Source: an uncultured Eubacteriales bacterium (GTDB lineage: Bacteria > Bacillota > Clostridia > Lachnospirales > Bianqueaceae). Taken from it: a stretch of DNA of 21,878 nucleotides. Of this stretch, positions 14,629 through 21,878 are shown piece after piece. Positions within the stretch are counted from its first letter, which is position 1. Each line of letters begins with the position of its first letter. The stretch lies in the NCBI GenBank assembly GCA_902493345.1, contig CABUPM010000032.1:1-21878 (forward strand), given 5' to 3'. Under the pieces are notes generated by a model. It saw only the letters and a program-made list of their open reading frames with translations. It was not told where the DNA came from and searched no databases. The translations under genes were made by a program, and so were the position numbers.

Positions 14629-15758
14629 GCATCCATCTCCGTAACTTCAGAGACAGCCCGATACCATCCCACGAGCAGCTTGACAACCTGCGAATAGCTG
14701 ACCGTACCTTCACCGCCGGATACCTGCAGATAGGTATCGTTCACTTTCTCTACGGCCGTTGTCACCTGGTTTTCATGGGATAGAATCCAGTCATTAAAAT
14801 ATCGGAGATCCTGCAGAAGGACTGCCGGCGTATTCTGCATCAGCTGCGCATACAGATCCCGATCCGCCTGATACAGCGCATTATAAAGGAAGCGAAACGC
14901 ATATAGCGCGCCGCTGTAATTCACATAGAAATCATAGTCCATCAGGCAGGTCTGAATCGCCAGGAAATTCGCTTCATCTTCTCGGGAATATCCCTTTTGA
15001 TGGATCTGCTCGTGCGCCGTGGACAATACTACGGTAAACGGAGGCGCGGACATATTCAGGTTGGCCTCCCCGGTAAACGGAATATAGATTCCAAGAATTC
15101 CGGTATAGGAAAACGGTTCCGAGGCAAGGATCGCTTTGGGACGGACTCGGCCGGTATAGATTGCCAGATCCATCTCTTCCTTTAGCGCATAAAAATCCCG
15201 TTCATAATAAGAATACGACAGAATACTCTCATTGCTCTCACGGATCGAACTGCATCCCGGCCATACAGAATACCCTTCCTCTGTATATTCTACATATTCG
15301 GACAGCGTACCCGCGATCTCGCGCATCATACTCGCTGTTTCATAGAGCTCCTCGGCCGTAATATGTTCCGTATCATACCCCAGCTGATCCTCCAGACGGA
15401 TTCTGCCGAACTGCACGATAAACAACAATTCAAATAGAAACAGTCCCCACAATAAAACCGCGGCGATTCCAACAAGAAGATTCCGCCAGCGCTGCCATCC
15501 GCGGCGGATGATACAGTAGATAATCGCGCCTACGAGAACCAGCGGCAGAAGATAAACCAGAAGCTCTGCACTAGAAAGCGGAATCTGATTGCTGATCTGT
15601 GTCAGCACATGGGTTAACCAACGTGTAATGCCTCTCGCAAATAAATATTCGCAGATCCATGTATTCGTTCCAATCAGACACATAACCGCAATAAGAAGAA
15701 CGGGAGCCGCGAGTCCAAACCAAAATTTTTTACTTTTCCAGAATACGACTTCTTCCAT
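14625..15758 (-). CDS. DUF3810 membrane protein with HExxH motif
   Basis: A 377-residue protein of the DUF3810 family. Three membrane segments lie near 14-32, 65-84 and 95-115; the remaining C-terminal domain contains HEQIH (249-253) followed by a conserved SREDEANF (258-265), a layout typical of zinc metallopeptidases (HExxH plus a downstream glutamate ligand). Peptidase activity is inferred from the motif, not established for the family. By the positive-inside rule the catalytic domain could be outside the membrane. The start is ATG at 15758 with GAGAAGG upstream. The gene begins about 25 bases past the kinase terminator, and I see no convincing separate promoter. Confidence 0.85.
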   Translation of the reverse strand: MEEVVFWKSKKFWFGLAAPVLLIAVMCLIGTNTWICEYLFARGITRWLTHVLTQISNQIPLSSAELLVYLLPLVLVGAIIYCIIRRGWQRWRNLLVGIAAVLLWGLFLFELLFIVQFGRIRLEDQLGYDTEHITAEELYETASMMREIAGTLSEYVEYTEEGYSVWPGCSSIRESNESILSYSYYERDFYALKEEMDLAIYTGRVRPKAILASEPFSYTGILGIYIPFTGEANLNMSAPPFTVVLSTAHEQIHQKGYSREDEANFLAIQTCLMDYDFYVNYSGALYAFRFLYNALYQADRDLYAQLMQNTPAVLLQDLRYFNDWILSHENQVTTAVEKVNDTYLQVSGGEGTVSYSQVVKLLVGWYRAVSEVTEMDA

Positions 15759-15775
15759 TGTACCTTCTCATATTT

Positions 15776-15808
15776 ATAAATAAGAGGACATTCTGACAGA
15801 ATGTCCTC
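15776..15808 (-). terminator. Terminator after the sugar kinase gene
   Basis: A perfect twelve-base inverted repeat with a single central base (GAGGACATTCTG, A, CAGAATGTCCTC), followed on the minus strand by TTATTTAT. The T-tract is interrupted, so read-through into the DUF3810 gene may occur. Confidence 0.72.
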
Positions 15809-15833
15809 CTTGACTACATGAATTGGATACAGA

Positions 15834-16859
15834 TTAACGCTGAATACGGCCAGAACCGTCTCCGCCTGCCAGCTTCTCAACTTCCGCAACCGTTACGAAG
15901 TTGTAGTCGCCCTCGATGGAGTGCTTCAGAGCAGAAGCTGCTACAGCGAACTCTACTGCTTCCTGCGTGCTCTTGCCGGACAGCAGAGAATAGATCAGGC
16001 CGCCGCCGAAGGAGTCGCCGCCGCCTACACGGTCAACAATGTGCAGATGATACAGCTTGGAGAAGCAGTAATCCTTACCGTCATACAGCATAGCACTCCA
16101 ATCGTTATCAAATGCGGACTTGCTCTCACGCAGAGTGATAGCAACCTTCTCAAATCCGAACTTGTCCATCAGCTGACGGGCAACGGACTTATAACCTTCC
16201 TTATTCAGCTCACCGGCACTGATATTGGTATTCTCAGCCTCGATGCCGAATACGTCCTTCGCATCCTCTTCATTAGAGATGCAGACATCTACATACTGGC
16301 ACAGCTCGGTCATAGCTTCACGAGCCTGCGCACGGGTCCACAGCTTACCACGGTAGTTCAGGTCGCAGGAGATCTTAACGCCATGAGCCTTTGCGGCCTT
16401 GCAGGCATCCTTGCAGATCTCAACAACATTGGGGCCCAGAGCCGGGGTAATACCGGTGAAATGGAACCACTCAGCGCCTTCAAAGATAGCATCCCAATCA
16501 AAATCCTCACGGCTTGCTTCAGCAATCGCGGAATGCGCACGGTCGTAAATGCAGACAGAACCACGCTGAGAAGCGCCCTTCTCATTAAAGTAGATACCTA
16601 CACGGTCGCCGCCGCGGGTAATATCAGATGTATTAACACCATACTTACGCAGAGAATTTACAGCCATCTGACCGATCGCATGACTCGGCAGCTTGGTCAC
16701 ATAGTGAGCGTCCAGACCATAGTTAGCCAGAGATACGGCAACGTTGGCTTCGCCGCCTCCAAAGGTCGCCTCAAAAGAATCGGCCTGAATAAAGCGAAGA
16801 TAATCATAGGGCTGCAGACGCAGCATCAACTCTCCAAATGTAACAACTTTCTTGGACAT
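15834..16859 (-). CDS. kdgK: PfkB-family sugar kinase, probably 2-keto-3-deoxygluconate kinase
   Basis: A 341-residue ribokinase-fold (PfkB) kinase. The N-terminal signature FGGGEANVAVSLANYG is at 33-48 and the anion-hole/catalytic block DRVGGGDSFGGGLIY is at 276-290, with Asp282 as the catalytic base. The overall sequence (LDAHYVTKLPSHAIGQMA; ISCDLNYRGKLW) best fits KDG kinases, which phosphorylate 2-keto-3-deoxy-D-gluconate for cleavage to pyruvate and glyceraldehyde 3-phosphate; a related sugar acid or sugar cannot be excluded. ATG 16859 is preferred: AAGGA lies about ten bases upstream, while the ATG three codons earlier abuts that site. No KDPG aldolase or uronate gene is adjacent. A dedicated promoter and terminator make it monocistronic. 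Confidence 0.88.
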   Translation of the reverse strand: MSKKVVTFGELMLRLQPYDYLRFIQADSFEATFGGGEANVAVSLANYGLDAHYVTKLPSHAIGQMAVNSLRKYGVNTSDITRGGDRVGIYFNEKGASQRGSVCIYDRAHSAIAEASREDFDWDAIFEGAEWFHFTGITPALGPNVVEICKDACKAAKAHGVKISCDLNYRGKLWTRAQAREAMTELCQYVDVCISNEEDAKDVFGIEAENTNISAGELNKEGYKSVARQLMDKFGFEKVAITLRESKSAFDNDWSAMLYDGKDYCFSKLYHLHIVDRVGGGDSFGGGLIYSLLSGKSTQEAVEFAVAASALKHSIEGDYNFVTVAEVEKLAGGDGSGRIQR

Positions 16860-16889
16860 AGGATTCATTCCTTTCAGTTATAAGTATAA

Positions 16890-16908
16890 TACCGGTATTC
16901 ACCGGGTA
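16890..16908. promoter_or_regulatory. Possible operator in the sugar kinase leader
   Basis: TACCGGTATTCACCGGGTA is an imperfect inverted repeat (one-base bulge) placed about 20-40 bases downstream of the predicted transcription start, where a repressor could act as a road-block. No regulator gene is nearby, so the assignment is speculative. Confidence 0.4.
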
Positions 16909-16934
16909 CGGAAAAACTCCGCACATTTGTCTTT

Positions 16935-16963
16935 AGTATACTATCTTTTGATAAAATATGCAA
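16935..16963 (-). promoter_or_regulatory. Promoter of the sugar kinase gene
   Basis: On the minus strand TTGCAT and TATACT are separated by exactly 17 bases (three and five of six matches). The predicted leader is about 70 bases. Confidence 0.72.
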
Positions 16964-17000
16964 GAGCTTTTCCAAAAAATTGCGTTTTCAGCGGTGATTC

Positions 17001-18155
17001 TTATGATTCCGTGCTCTTTTCGTCCATTTTTTTCTGAATGGCTTTCCCTTCCTGATAGACCACGTCGGATTTACTGCTTCCGAATTCGTCGATCAGGTGA
17101 GTCAGCAGCTGCTCATAAAAAAACTGAAATTCCAGCGTTTCTCTGACATAACGCTCAGGATTCAGGATATCTTCCGGGCCAATGTCATACTGCTGAATAA
17201 AATTCTGCAGCTTTTCCGGCGTCGCTTCGTTGAGACGGACCAGAGTGACCGCCAGCTGCGCTGTCAACCCCTGCTCTGCCAAATCGTAGAATTCTTCACC
17301 ATAGGTCTTCCAGTAGGCTTCCTGATTGTCCTCCTCCATCGGATAGACTCGTTGGCCGGTGTATTCGTCAAAGAGATCATAGACATATTCATAGTCCTGA
17401 TCACGCATATCTCCGGCTTCGACCAGAATCTCCGGCTGGGAGTCCGCGTTTTCCGCATCTTCCTCCTCATCGGACGGTAGGAATTCATCATCCTCTTCGT
17501 CGTCTTCATCCACGCCCTCGGCCTCATAGTGACGATTGAACTGAATTACACGATAATACGCCTGCGCCAAAGCGTTTTGGATCACCTCAGGATGCAGGTC
17601 CTTTTTGTATTCATCCACAAGCTCCGCGTCGTCCATGAGGATGTTTTCTACCTTACGGGTATGGTTCCATACTTCTTCTCCGCGATAATACGCACGGATC
17701 GGAGAGAGCTGTTTGATCTTGCGGCTCAGCTGTTCTTTGATGCGGTCATATTTGCGGAATGCCCCTACATACATCTGTTCCACCTGATCTTCTGTCAGTC
17801 GCTTTTGTACGGTCAGAACATTCTTTTTACGGAAATCCGCCAGGATCGCGTCGGCCAGAGGACCATTGATCAAGGTATCCTTAACTTCGTCCTCCGCCTT
17901 GTCAAACACCTCGTCCAGCTCCTGCTCAATCAGATCCACCAATTCGTTTAGGATGATCTCCTCTTCATCGGTGGTCGTCTCATCATATTCTTCGGCCAGC
18001 TGTGCAAAGCTCCGATACTTCTGCAGCTTGACTGGCAGCTGCGGATGCATATGAGATTCTGCCTTGACTGCGGAATAAACCATCTCCGCAATATCGTCCA
18101 GTATCGCGTCCGGATTGATTTTTCCTTTTAATAATTCATAGATTTCTTCTTCCAT
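17001..18155 (-). CDS. Very acidic protein of unknown function
   Basis: A 384-residue soluble, strongly acidic protein that I do not recognise. Residues 1-210 are mostly helical, with a basic patch near 138-160 (DRIKEQLSRKIKQLSPIRAYYRG); residues 212-242 form an almost purely acidic stretch (VDEDDEEDDEFLPSDEEEDA); and 250-384 form a second helical domain with YDLFDEYTGQRVYPMEEDN and a C-terminal VYQEGKAIQKKMDE. No signal peptide or membrane helix. The start is ATG 18155, with GAGG seven bases before it, 20 bases after the stop of the deacetylase gene; the open frame runs 30 codons further but would overlap that gene. It is the last gene of the glgA-glgP-deacetylase run, and no terminator hairpin is evident after it. 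Confidence 0.82.
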   Translation of the reverse strand: MEEEIYELLKGKINPDAILDDIAEMVYSAVKAESHMHPQLPVKLQKYRSFAQLAEEYDETTTDEEEIILNELVDLIEQELDEVFDKAEDEVKDTLINGPLADAILADFRKKNVLTVQKRLTEDQVEQMYVGAFRKYDRIKEQLSRKIKQLSPIRAYYRGEEVWNHTRKVENILMDDAELVDEYKKDLHPEVIQNALAQAYYRVIQFNRHYEAEGVDEDDEEDDEFLPSDEEEDAENADSQPEILVEAGDMRDQDYEYVYDLFDEYTGQRVYPMEEDNQEAYWKTYGEEFYDLAEQGLTAQLAVTLVRLNEATPEKLQNFIQQYDIGPEDILNPERYVRETLEFQFFYEQLLTHLIDEFGSSKSDVVYQEGKAIQKKMDEKSTES

Positions 18156-18174
18156 TGGTTCCTCGTTTTCTGTT

Positions 18175-19020
18175 TTATGACAGCAGAATAAACTCGTATC
18201 CCGCTGCTTTGGCATTTTGAATCCATTGCTGTAAGATTTGATCATTGGTGCGGCTTACGGCATGGAGGAGATAGACGGCGCCCGGATGCATTCTGTCCGT
18301 CAGCTTTTTCAGAGCGTTTTCAGGATTGGGCTGCTCCTGCACATTCCAATCATTATACGCAAAGCTCCACAGCACACTCTTGTACCCCATCTCCCGCGTC
18401 ATGGCTAGAACCTGCTCACTGAAGGCCCCCTCGGGATTGCGAAACAGCGTCATTGTATAGTCAAAATTCTCCCGCACATAATCATGAAGAATCTGTATAT
18501 TCTCCTGCGCTTTATCCAGAGAGACCTGCGTCATATTCGGATGATAGGCTGTATGGTTGCCAATGACATGTCCTTCATCGATCATACGCCGCACCAACTC
18601 CGGTTCTTTTTTGACATAATCCAGTGTTACAAAAAACACAGCCGAGACCTGCTCTTCCTGCAGCGTATCCAGGATCGACGCGGTGTAACCGTTTTCGTAC
18701 CCTTCGTCAAAGGTCAGGCATATGCCGTCCTCATCCGTCAAAAATACGGCGCCGTACCTTCCATACTTTTCCTGCAGATCCACACAGGCCGTCGGACGAT
18801 TTTCGTCATCCGTCTCACGTCCTGGCCCCCATACGACTTGTTCGGATGAGAGCCGCTCCGTATCTAAAGTCACCAAGGCCCCGGTGTGGGGACTCAGAGA
18901 ATCTTCTCCCCGCACCAGGGTCTCTTCCTGACTGTATGCCGGTTCTGTATACCGTTCACCGCAACCGGCCGTACTCCATACGAAACATAAGAGGATCAGC
19001 AGCACTCCCTGTTTTTTCAT
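18175..19020 (-). CDS. Polysaccharide deacetylase lipoprotein, PdaA-like
   Basis: A 281-residue NodB-fold deacetylase predicted to be a lipoprotein: basic start, hydrophobic segment, lipobox TAGC with Cys20. Catalytic motifs follow the PdaA (muramic delta-lactam) subgroup: TFDEGYENGYT (103-113), metal-binding NHTAYH (155-160), FRNPEGAFSEQVL, WSFAYNDWNV and YLLHAVS. PdaA enzymes remove the acetyl group of muramic acid in spore-cortex peptidoglycan, so a cell-wall role is likely, though the substrate is not proven. The residue after the catalytic Asp is Glu, where PdaA has Asn and other NodB enzymes have Asp. The start is ATG 19020: AGGAGG is seven bases before it and only one base from the ATG two codons upstream. 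It lies 67 bases after glgP. Confidence 0.9.
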   Translation of the reverse strand: MKKQGVLLILLCFVWSTAGCGERYTEPAYSQEETLVRGEDSLSPHTGALVTLDTERLSSEQVVWGPGRETDDENRPTACVDLQEKYGRYGAVFLTDEDGICLTFDEGYENGYTASILDTLQEEQVSAVFFVTLDYVKKEPELVRRMIDEGHVIGNHTAYHPNMTQVSLDKAQENIQILHDYVRENFDYTMTLFRNPEGAFSEQVLAMTREMGYKSVLWSFAYNDWNVQEQPNPENALKKLTDRMHPGAVYLLHAVSRTNDQILQQWIQNAKAAGYEFILLS

Positions 19021-19031
19021 ATCCATACCTC

Positions 19032-19050
19032 CTGTAAAACAGTTTTACAG
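19032..19050. promoter_or_regulatory. Perfect 19-base palindrome just upstream of the deacetylase ribosome site
   Basis: CTGTAAAACAGTTTTACAG is a perfect nine-base inverted repeat around one central base, lying between the glgP stop and the deacetylase AGGAGG. It could be an operator or an RNA hairpin next to the ribosome site. There is no T-tract on the minus strand, so it is not a standard terminator. Confidence 0.55.
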
Positions 19051-19087
19051 AGGTAGTTTGGACGGAAACAGAGGCTTTCATACGCGT

Positions 19088-21520
19088 TTATTTCAGCTTC
19101 TTCAGATGCCAGATACGGTCGCTGTAGTCCTGAATGGAGCGATCCGCCGCAAATATGCCGGAATTGGATACATTGATCATGGCACGCCGGTTCCACTCCT
19201 CCTGATCCCGATACAGTGCGTCGGCATCCCGGTGCGCACGGCAATAGTCCTCAAAGTCCGCCAGAACCATATACGGATCTGCCGTACCAGGTCCTTGACC
19301 GATAATCAGCGAATTAACGATATCCGGATAGGATACGGTATTTCCATCGCTGCCGATTCCCTGCTGCATAGCGTTCAGAATACGGCTGATCCACGGATCA
19401 TTCTGGTAATAGGACAGCGGATTATAGCCGCTTGCCTGAAGATTCCGAACTTCCGGAGTCCGGAGCCCGAACAGGAACATATTCTCCTCGCCTACTGCTT
19501 CGTAGATCTCAACATTGGCGCCATCCATGGTTCCGATCGTCAACGCGCCGTTCATCATGAACTTCATGTTTCCGGTACCGGATGCTTCGCGTCCTGCGAT
19601 AGAGATCTGCTCTGATAGATCCGCCGCGGGCATCAGAATCTCCGCGACTGTTACTTTGTAATCCTCCAGGAATACTACCTTCATCTTCTTGGAGACCTGC
19701 GGATCGTTGTTGACCATATCCGCCACCGAATGAATCATGCGGATAATCTGCTTGGCCGCATAATATCCCGGCGCAGCCTTGGCTCCAAAGATAAAAGTTC
19801 TGGGAACGACATCCAGATCCGGCTGATCCTTGATCTCGTAGTACATACGCATAATATGCATGATATTAAGCATCTGTCTCTTATACTCATGCAGGCGCTT
19901 GGCCTGTACGTCAAAAATAGAAGAACAATCGACCTCAATTCCATTGTGTTCCTTGATGTAGGCTACCAGCCGTTCTTTATTGGCACGTTTTACCTTTGCG
20001 AATTCCGCACGCACCGCCGGATCTTCCGCATAAGGGCGGAAATTCGCCAGCTTGGTGGCATCCTTCAAAAAGTCTGCGCCGATATATTTTGTCAGAAGCT
20101 GAGTCAGGCCTTCATTGCTCTGTCCAACCCAGCGGCGGTACGCGATACCGTTGGTAACGTTCTGGAACTTCTCCGGCGTAACCATGTAAAAATCATGGAA
20201 TACATCATCCTTCAGAATCTGCGAATGCAGTGCGGATACGCCATTGACAGAGAAAGAACCCGCGATGGACAGGTTGGCCATCCGGACTTCATCGTATGCT
20301 ACAATTGCCATAGAAGCGATCTTATCCCAATCTCCCGGATAATAATTCCACAGATCATCGCAGAACCTGCGGTTGATCTCCAGTACAATCTGATGCAGTC
20401 TTGGCAGAATCTGCTTAAAGAGGGATTCCGGCCAACGCTCCAACGCCTCGGACATGACTGTGTGATTGGTATAGGCCACTGTACGGCAGGTGATATTCCA
20501 GGCGGCATCCCAGGTCAGGCCATTTTCATCCAGCATGATACGCATCATCTCCGGTACAACCATTGCCGGATGTGTATCATTGATCTGAATCACTACATGC
20601 TCCGGCAGATTATCTAGGCGGCCGTAACGGGCCATATGCTTGCGGATAATCTCCTGCACGGAGGCCGATACAAAGAAGTACTGCTGTTTGAGCCGCAGGG
20701 ACTTTCCTTCCCAATGCTTATCCTCCGGATAAAGAATCTTGGAGATGACCTCTGCCATCGCCTGGCTCTCCGACGCGCGCAGATAGTCTCCTTCATTGAA
20801 GAGTGTCATATTGATCTGCTGCGGACTCTTAGCCTGCCACAGACGGAGTGTATTTACTGTCTCATTCTCATAACCGCTGATCAGCATATCATGCGGAACC
20901 GCCAATACGCGGTCATAGTTCTTATGCACGATCTGCATCTGAGAATTCTTCCACACTTCTTCGATCTCACCGCCGAAATGCACCTCCACCGCCTCCGACG
21001 GCTTTGCGACCAACCAGCTCGAACCGGATTCCATCCAGCTGTCCGGCAGCTCCAGCTGCTGACCATCTACGATCTTTTGCTTGAACAGGCCATATTCATA
21101 TAGAATGCTGTAACCTGTGGCCGGATAGTCAAGGCTTGCCAGCGCATCCATATAACACGCAGCCAGACGGCCCAATCCTCCGTTGCCCAGCGCCGCGTCC
21201 TGCTCTTCCTCATAATACAGCTCATCCAGACTGGTTCCTGCTTCCTGCAGCGCTTCATTGAATTCCTTGGTCATCCCTAAGTTAAATACATTGTTCTTCA
21301 AAGAACGACCCAGCAGAAATTCCATTGACAGATAACAGACCTGCTTGGCTCCCTGCTTTTCGACCTTCTCCTGGGTCTTAACCCAGTTATCCATCAGAAA
21401 GTCGCGAACTACCAGGGCGGCCGCATGATAGATCTGGCTCCGCGTCGCATTGGAAAACTCCTTGCCGTAATGGCGAATCAGCTTTCCATTGATCAATACT
21501 CTTAATTGTTCCTTATCCAT
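19088..21520 (-). CDS. glgP: Glycogen/starch phosphorylase
   Basis: An 810-residue pyridoxal-phosphate enzyme that releases glucose 1-phosphate from alpha-1,4-glucans. The N-terminal active-site block GNGGLGRLAACYMDALA and the PLP site EASGTGNMKFMMNGALTIGTMDGANVE (lysine at about 653) are intact. The length is typical of bacterial phosphorylases, with no sign of truncation. The start is ATG at 21520 with GAGGAG seven bases upstream. It follows glgA after 37 bases, so synthesis and breakdown enzymes are probably co-transcribed. A hairpin lies in the gap between them. Confidence 0.97.
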   Translation of the reverse strand: MDKEQLRVLINGKLIRHYGKEFSNATRSQIYHAAALVVRDFLMDNWVKTQEKVEKQGAKQVCYLSMEFLLGRSLKNNVFNLGMTKEFNEALQEAGTSLDELYYEEEQDAALGNGGLGRLAACYMDALASLDYPATGYSILYEYGLFKQKIVDGQQLELPDSWMESGSSWLVAKPSEAVEVHFGGEIEEVWKNSQMQIVHKNYDRVLAVPHDMLISGYENETVNTLRLWQAKSPQQINMTLFNEGDYLRASESQAMAEVISKILYPEDKHWEGKSLRLKQQYFFVSASVQEIIRKHMARYGRLDNLPEHVVIQINDTHPAMVVPEMMRIMLDENGLTWDAAWNITCRTVAYTNHTVMSEALERWPESLFKQILPRLHQIVLEINRRFCDDLWNYYPGDWDKIASMAIVAYDEVRMANLSIAGSFSVNGVSALHSQILKDDVFHDFYMVTPEKFQNVTNGIAYRRWVGQSNEGLTQLLTKYIGADFLKDATKLANFRPYAEDPAVRAEFAKVKRANKERLVAYIKEHNGIEVDCSSIFDVQAKRLHEYKRQMLNIMHIMRMYYEIKDQPDLDVVPRTFIFGAKAAPGYYAAKQIIRMIHSVADMVNNDPQVSKKMKVVFLEDYKVTVAEILMPAADLSEQISIAGREASGTGNMKFMMNGALTIGTMDGANVEIYEAVGEENMFLFGLRTPEVRNLQASGYNPLSYYQNDPWISRILNAMQQGIGSDGNTVSYPDIVNSLIIGQGPGTADPYMVLADFEDYCRAHRDADALYRDQEEWNRRAMINVSNSGIFAADRSIQDYSDRIWHLKKLK

Positions 21521-21539
21521 GCATACTCCTCAGCTCTTA

Positions 21540-21566
21540 CCGGGTTTCCCGGCTTTTTTATTTTTT
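21540..21566 (+). terminator. Hairpin with T-tract reading on the plus strand, between glgA and glgP
   Basis: CCGGG, TTT, CCCGG is followed on the plus strand by TTTTTTATTTTTTT, so it has intrinsic-terminator form for plus-strand transcripts, although no plus-strand gene is present. On the minus strand the same stem lacks a T-tract, so it should not stop glgA-glgP transcription. The T-run overlaps the end of glgA (AAA codons and stop). Confidence 0.5.
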
Positions 21567-21878
21567 TCCTGTAATCTTCTCATACAGAGCGATATAATCC
21601 TCTGCCGGATGATTCCAGCTGAAATCTTTGCTCATCGCGTTCTTCATCAGCTTTTTCCAAGCTGTTTTATCCTGATAGAGAGCCTCTGCCTCACGGATCA
21701 CATACAGCATATCGTCCGCGTTGAAATTGGTAAAGGTAAAACCAGTTCCCTCACCATCAGCGTAGGGCTGTACTGTATCCTTCAGGCCGCCGGTCTCCCG
21801 TACGACCGGAATTGTGCCGTAGCGCATCGCGATCATCTGCGACAGACCGCAGGGTTCGCTCTTGGAAGGCATCAGGAA
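21558..21878 (-). CDS. glgA: Glycogen synthase, C-terminal end (runs off the right edge)
   Basis: The last 106 residues of an ADP-glucose-dependent glycogen synthase (GT5 family), which elongates alpha-1,4-glucan chains. The hallmark SEPCGLSQMIAMRYGTIPVVRETGGL is intact: the Glu and the PCGLSQ block bind the nucleotide-sugar phosphate. Next come DTVQPY and the usual C-terminal helix DFSWNHPAEDYIALYEKITGKK. The rest of the gene, including its start and promoter, lies to the right of the window. It precedes glgP by 37 bases. Confidence 0.95.
   Translation of the reverse strand, partial: FLMPSKSEPCGLSQMIAMRYGTIPVVRETGGLKDTVQPYADGEGTGFTFTNFNADDMLYVIREAEALYQDKTAWKKLMKNAMSKDFSWNHPAEDYIALYEKITGKK

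Noticed and set aside
15921..16883. 320-codon open frame antisense to the sugar kinase gene
   Set aside because: It mirrors the whole kinase gene, shows no recognisable domain or good ribosome site, and is explained by the kinase's biased codon use.
18156..18245. 30-codon N-terminal extension of the acidic protein
   Set aside because: It would overlap the end of the deacetylase gene, and the internal ATG at 18155 has a proper GAGG site.
19730..20617. 295-codon open frame antisense to glgP
   Set aside because: It is internal to a well-supported gene with intact catalytic motifs and shows no domain of its own.
1..21878. CRISPR array, tRNA, rRNA, insertion sequence or phage genes
   Set aside because: No spaced repeats, cloverleaf-like sequence, transposase motifs or phage proteins were seen by reading; small non-coding RNAs cannot be excluded by eye.

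Overview
The window reads as a chromosomal core segment of a Gram-positive anaerobe of the class Clostridia, most likely a Lachnospiraceae-type gut Firmicute. The evidence is the AGGAGG-type ribosome sites, sigma-A promoters of the TTGACA/TATAAT kind, Firmicute signatures in LeuS, RF1 and L31, a PdaA-type deacetylase, a DUF1385 (YqhQ) gene between rpmE and prmC-prfA, and roughly balanced base composition. Most genes lie on the minus strand. I see no phage, insertion sequence, CRISPR array, tRNA or rRNA, and no gene-free stretch longer than about 170 bases.

Layout, left to right. (1) 1-3626, minus: the N-terminal 576 codons of leucyl-tRNA synthetase, a cytidylate-kinase-like protein and an AEC-family permease, each with its own recognisable promoter; the permease has an exact consensus sigma-A promoter. 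(2) 3682-4474, plus: two small overlapping genes of unknown function. (3) 4562-6637, minus: an EF-G-like translational GTPase (not the housekeeping EF-G) with an altered G4 motif. (4) 6847-9084, plus: luxS followed after 21 bases by a 579-residue regulator with two helix-turn-helix motifs, ending in a bidirectional terminator. (5) 9124-10338, minus: a zinc-ribbon protein of unknown function; 10511-10942, plus: a small predicted lipoprotein. (6) 11000-14340, minus: rpmE, a DUF1385 membrane protein, prmC and prfA, a translation-related cluster with a strong promoter and a probable attenuator after rpmE. (7) 14359-15758, minus: a DUF3810 membrane protein with an HExxH motif, overlapping by ATGA a DUF1294 membrane protein. 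(8) 15834-16963, minus: a PfkB-type sugar kinase, probably 2-keto-3-deoxygluconate kinase, with its own promoter and a possible operator. (9) 17001-21878, minus: the C-terminal end of glycogen synthase, glycogen phosphorylase, a PdaA-like polysaccharide deacetylase lipoprotein and a very acidic protein of unknown function.

Working together: prmC methylates the GGQ glutamine of the RF1 encoded by prfA directly downstream. GlgA and GlgP make and degrade glycogen. LuxS recycles S-ribosylhomocysteine and yields the AI-2 precursor, and the regulator co-transcribed with it is the best candidate here for something not yet described. Several starts were set by the ribosome binding site instead of the longest reading frame: EF-G-like, prmC, rpmE, sugar kinase, deacetylase and acidic protein.
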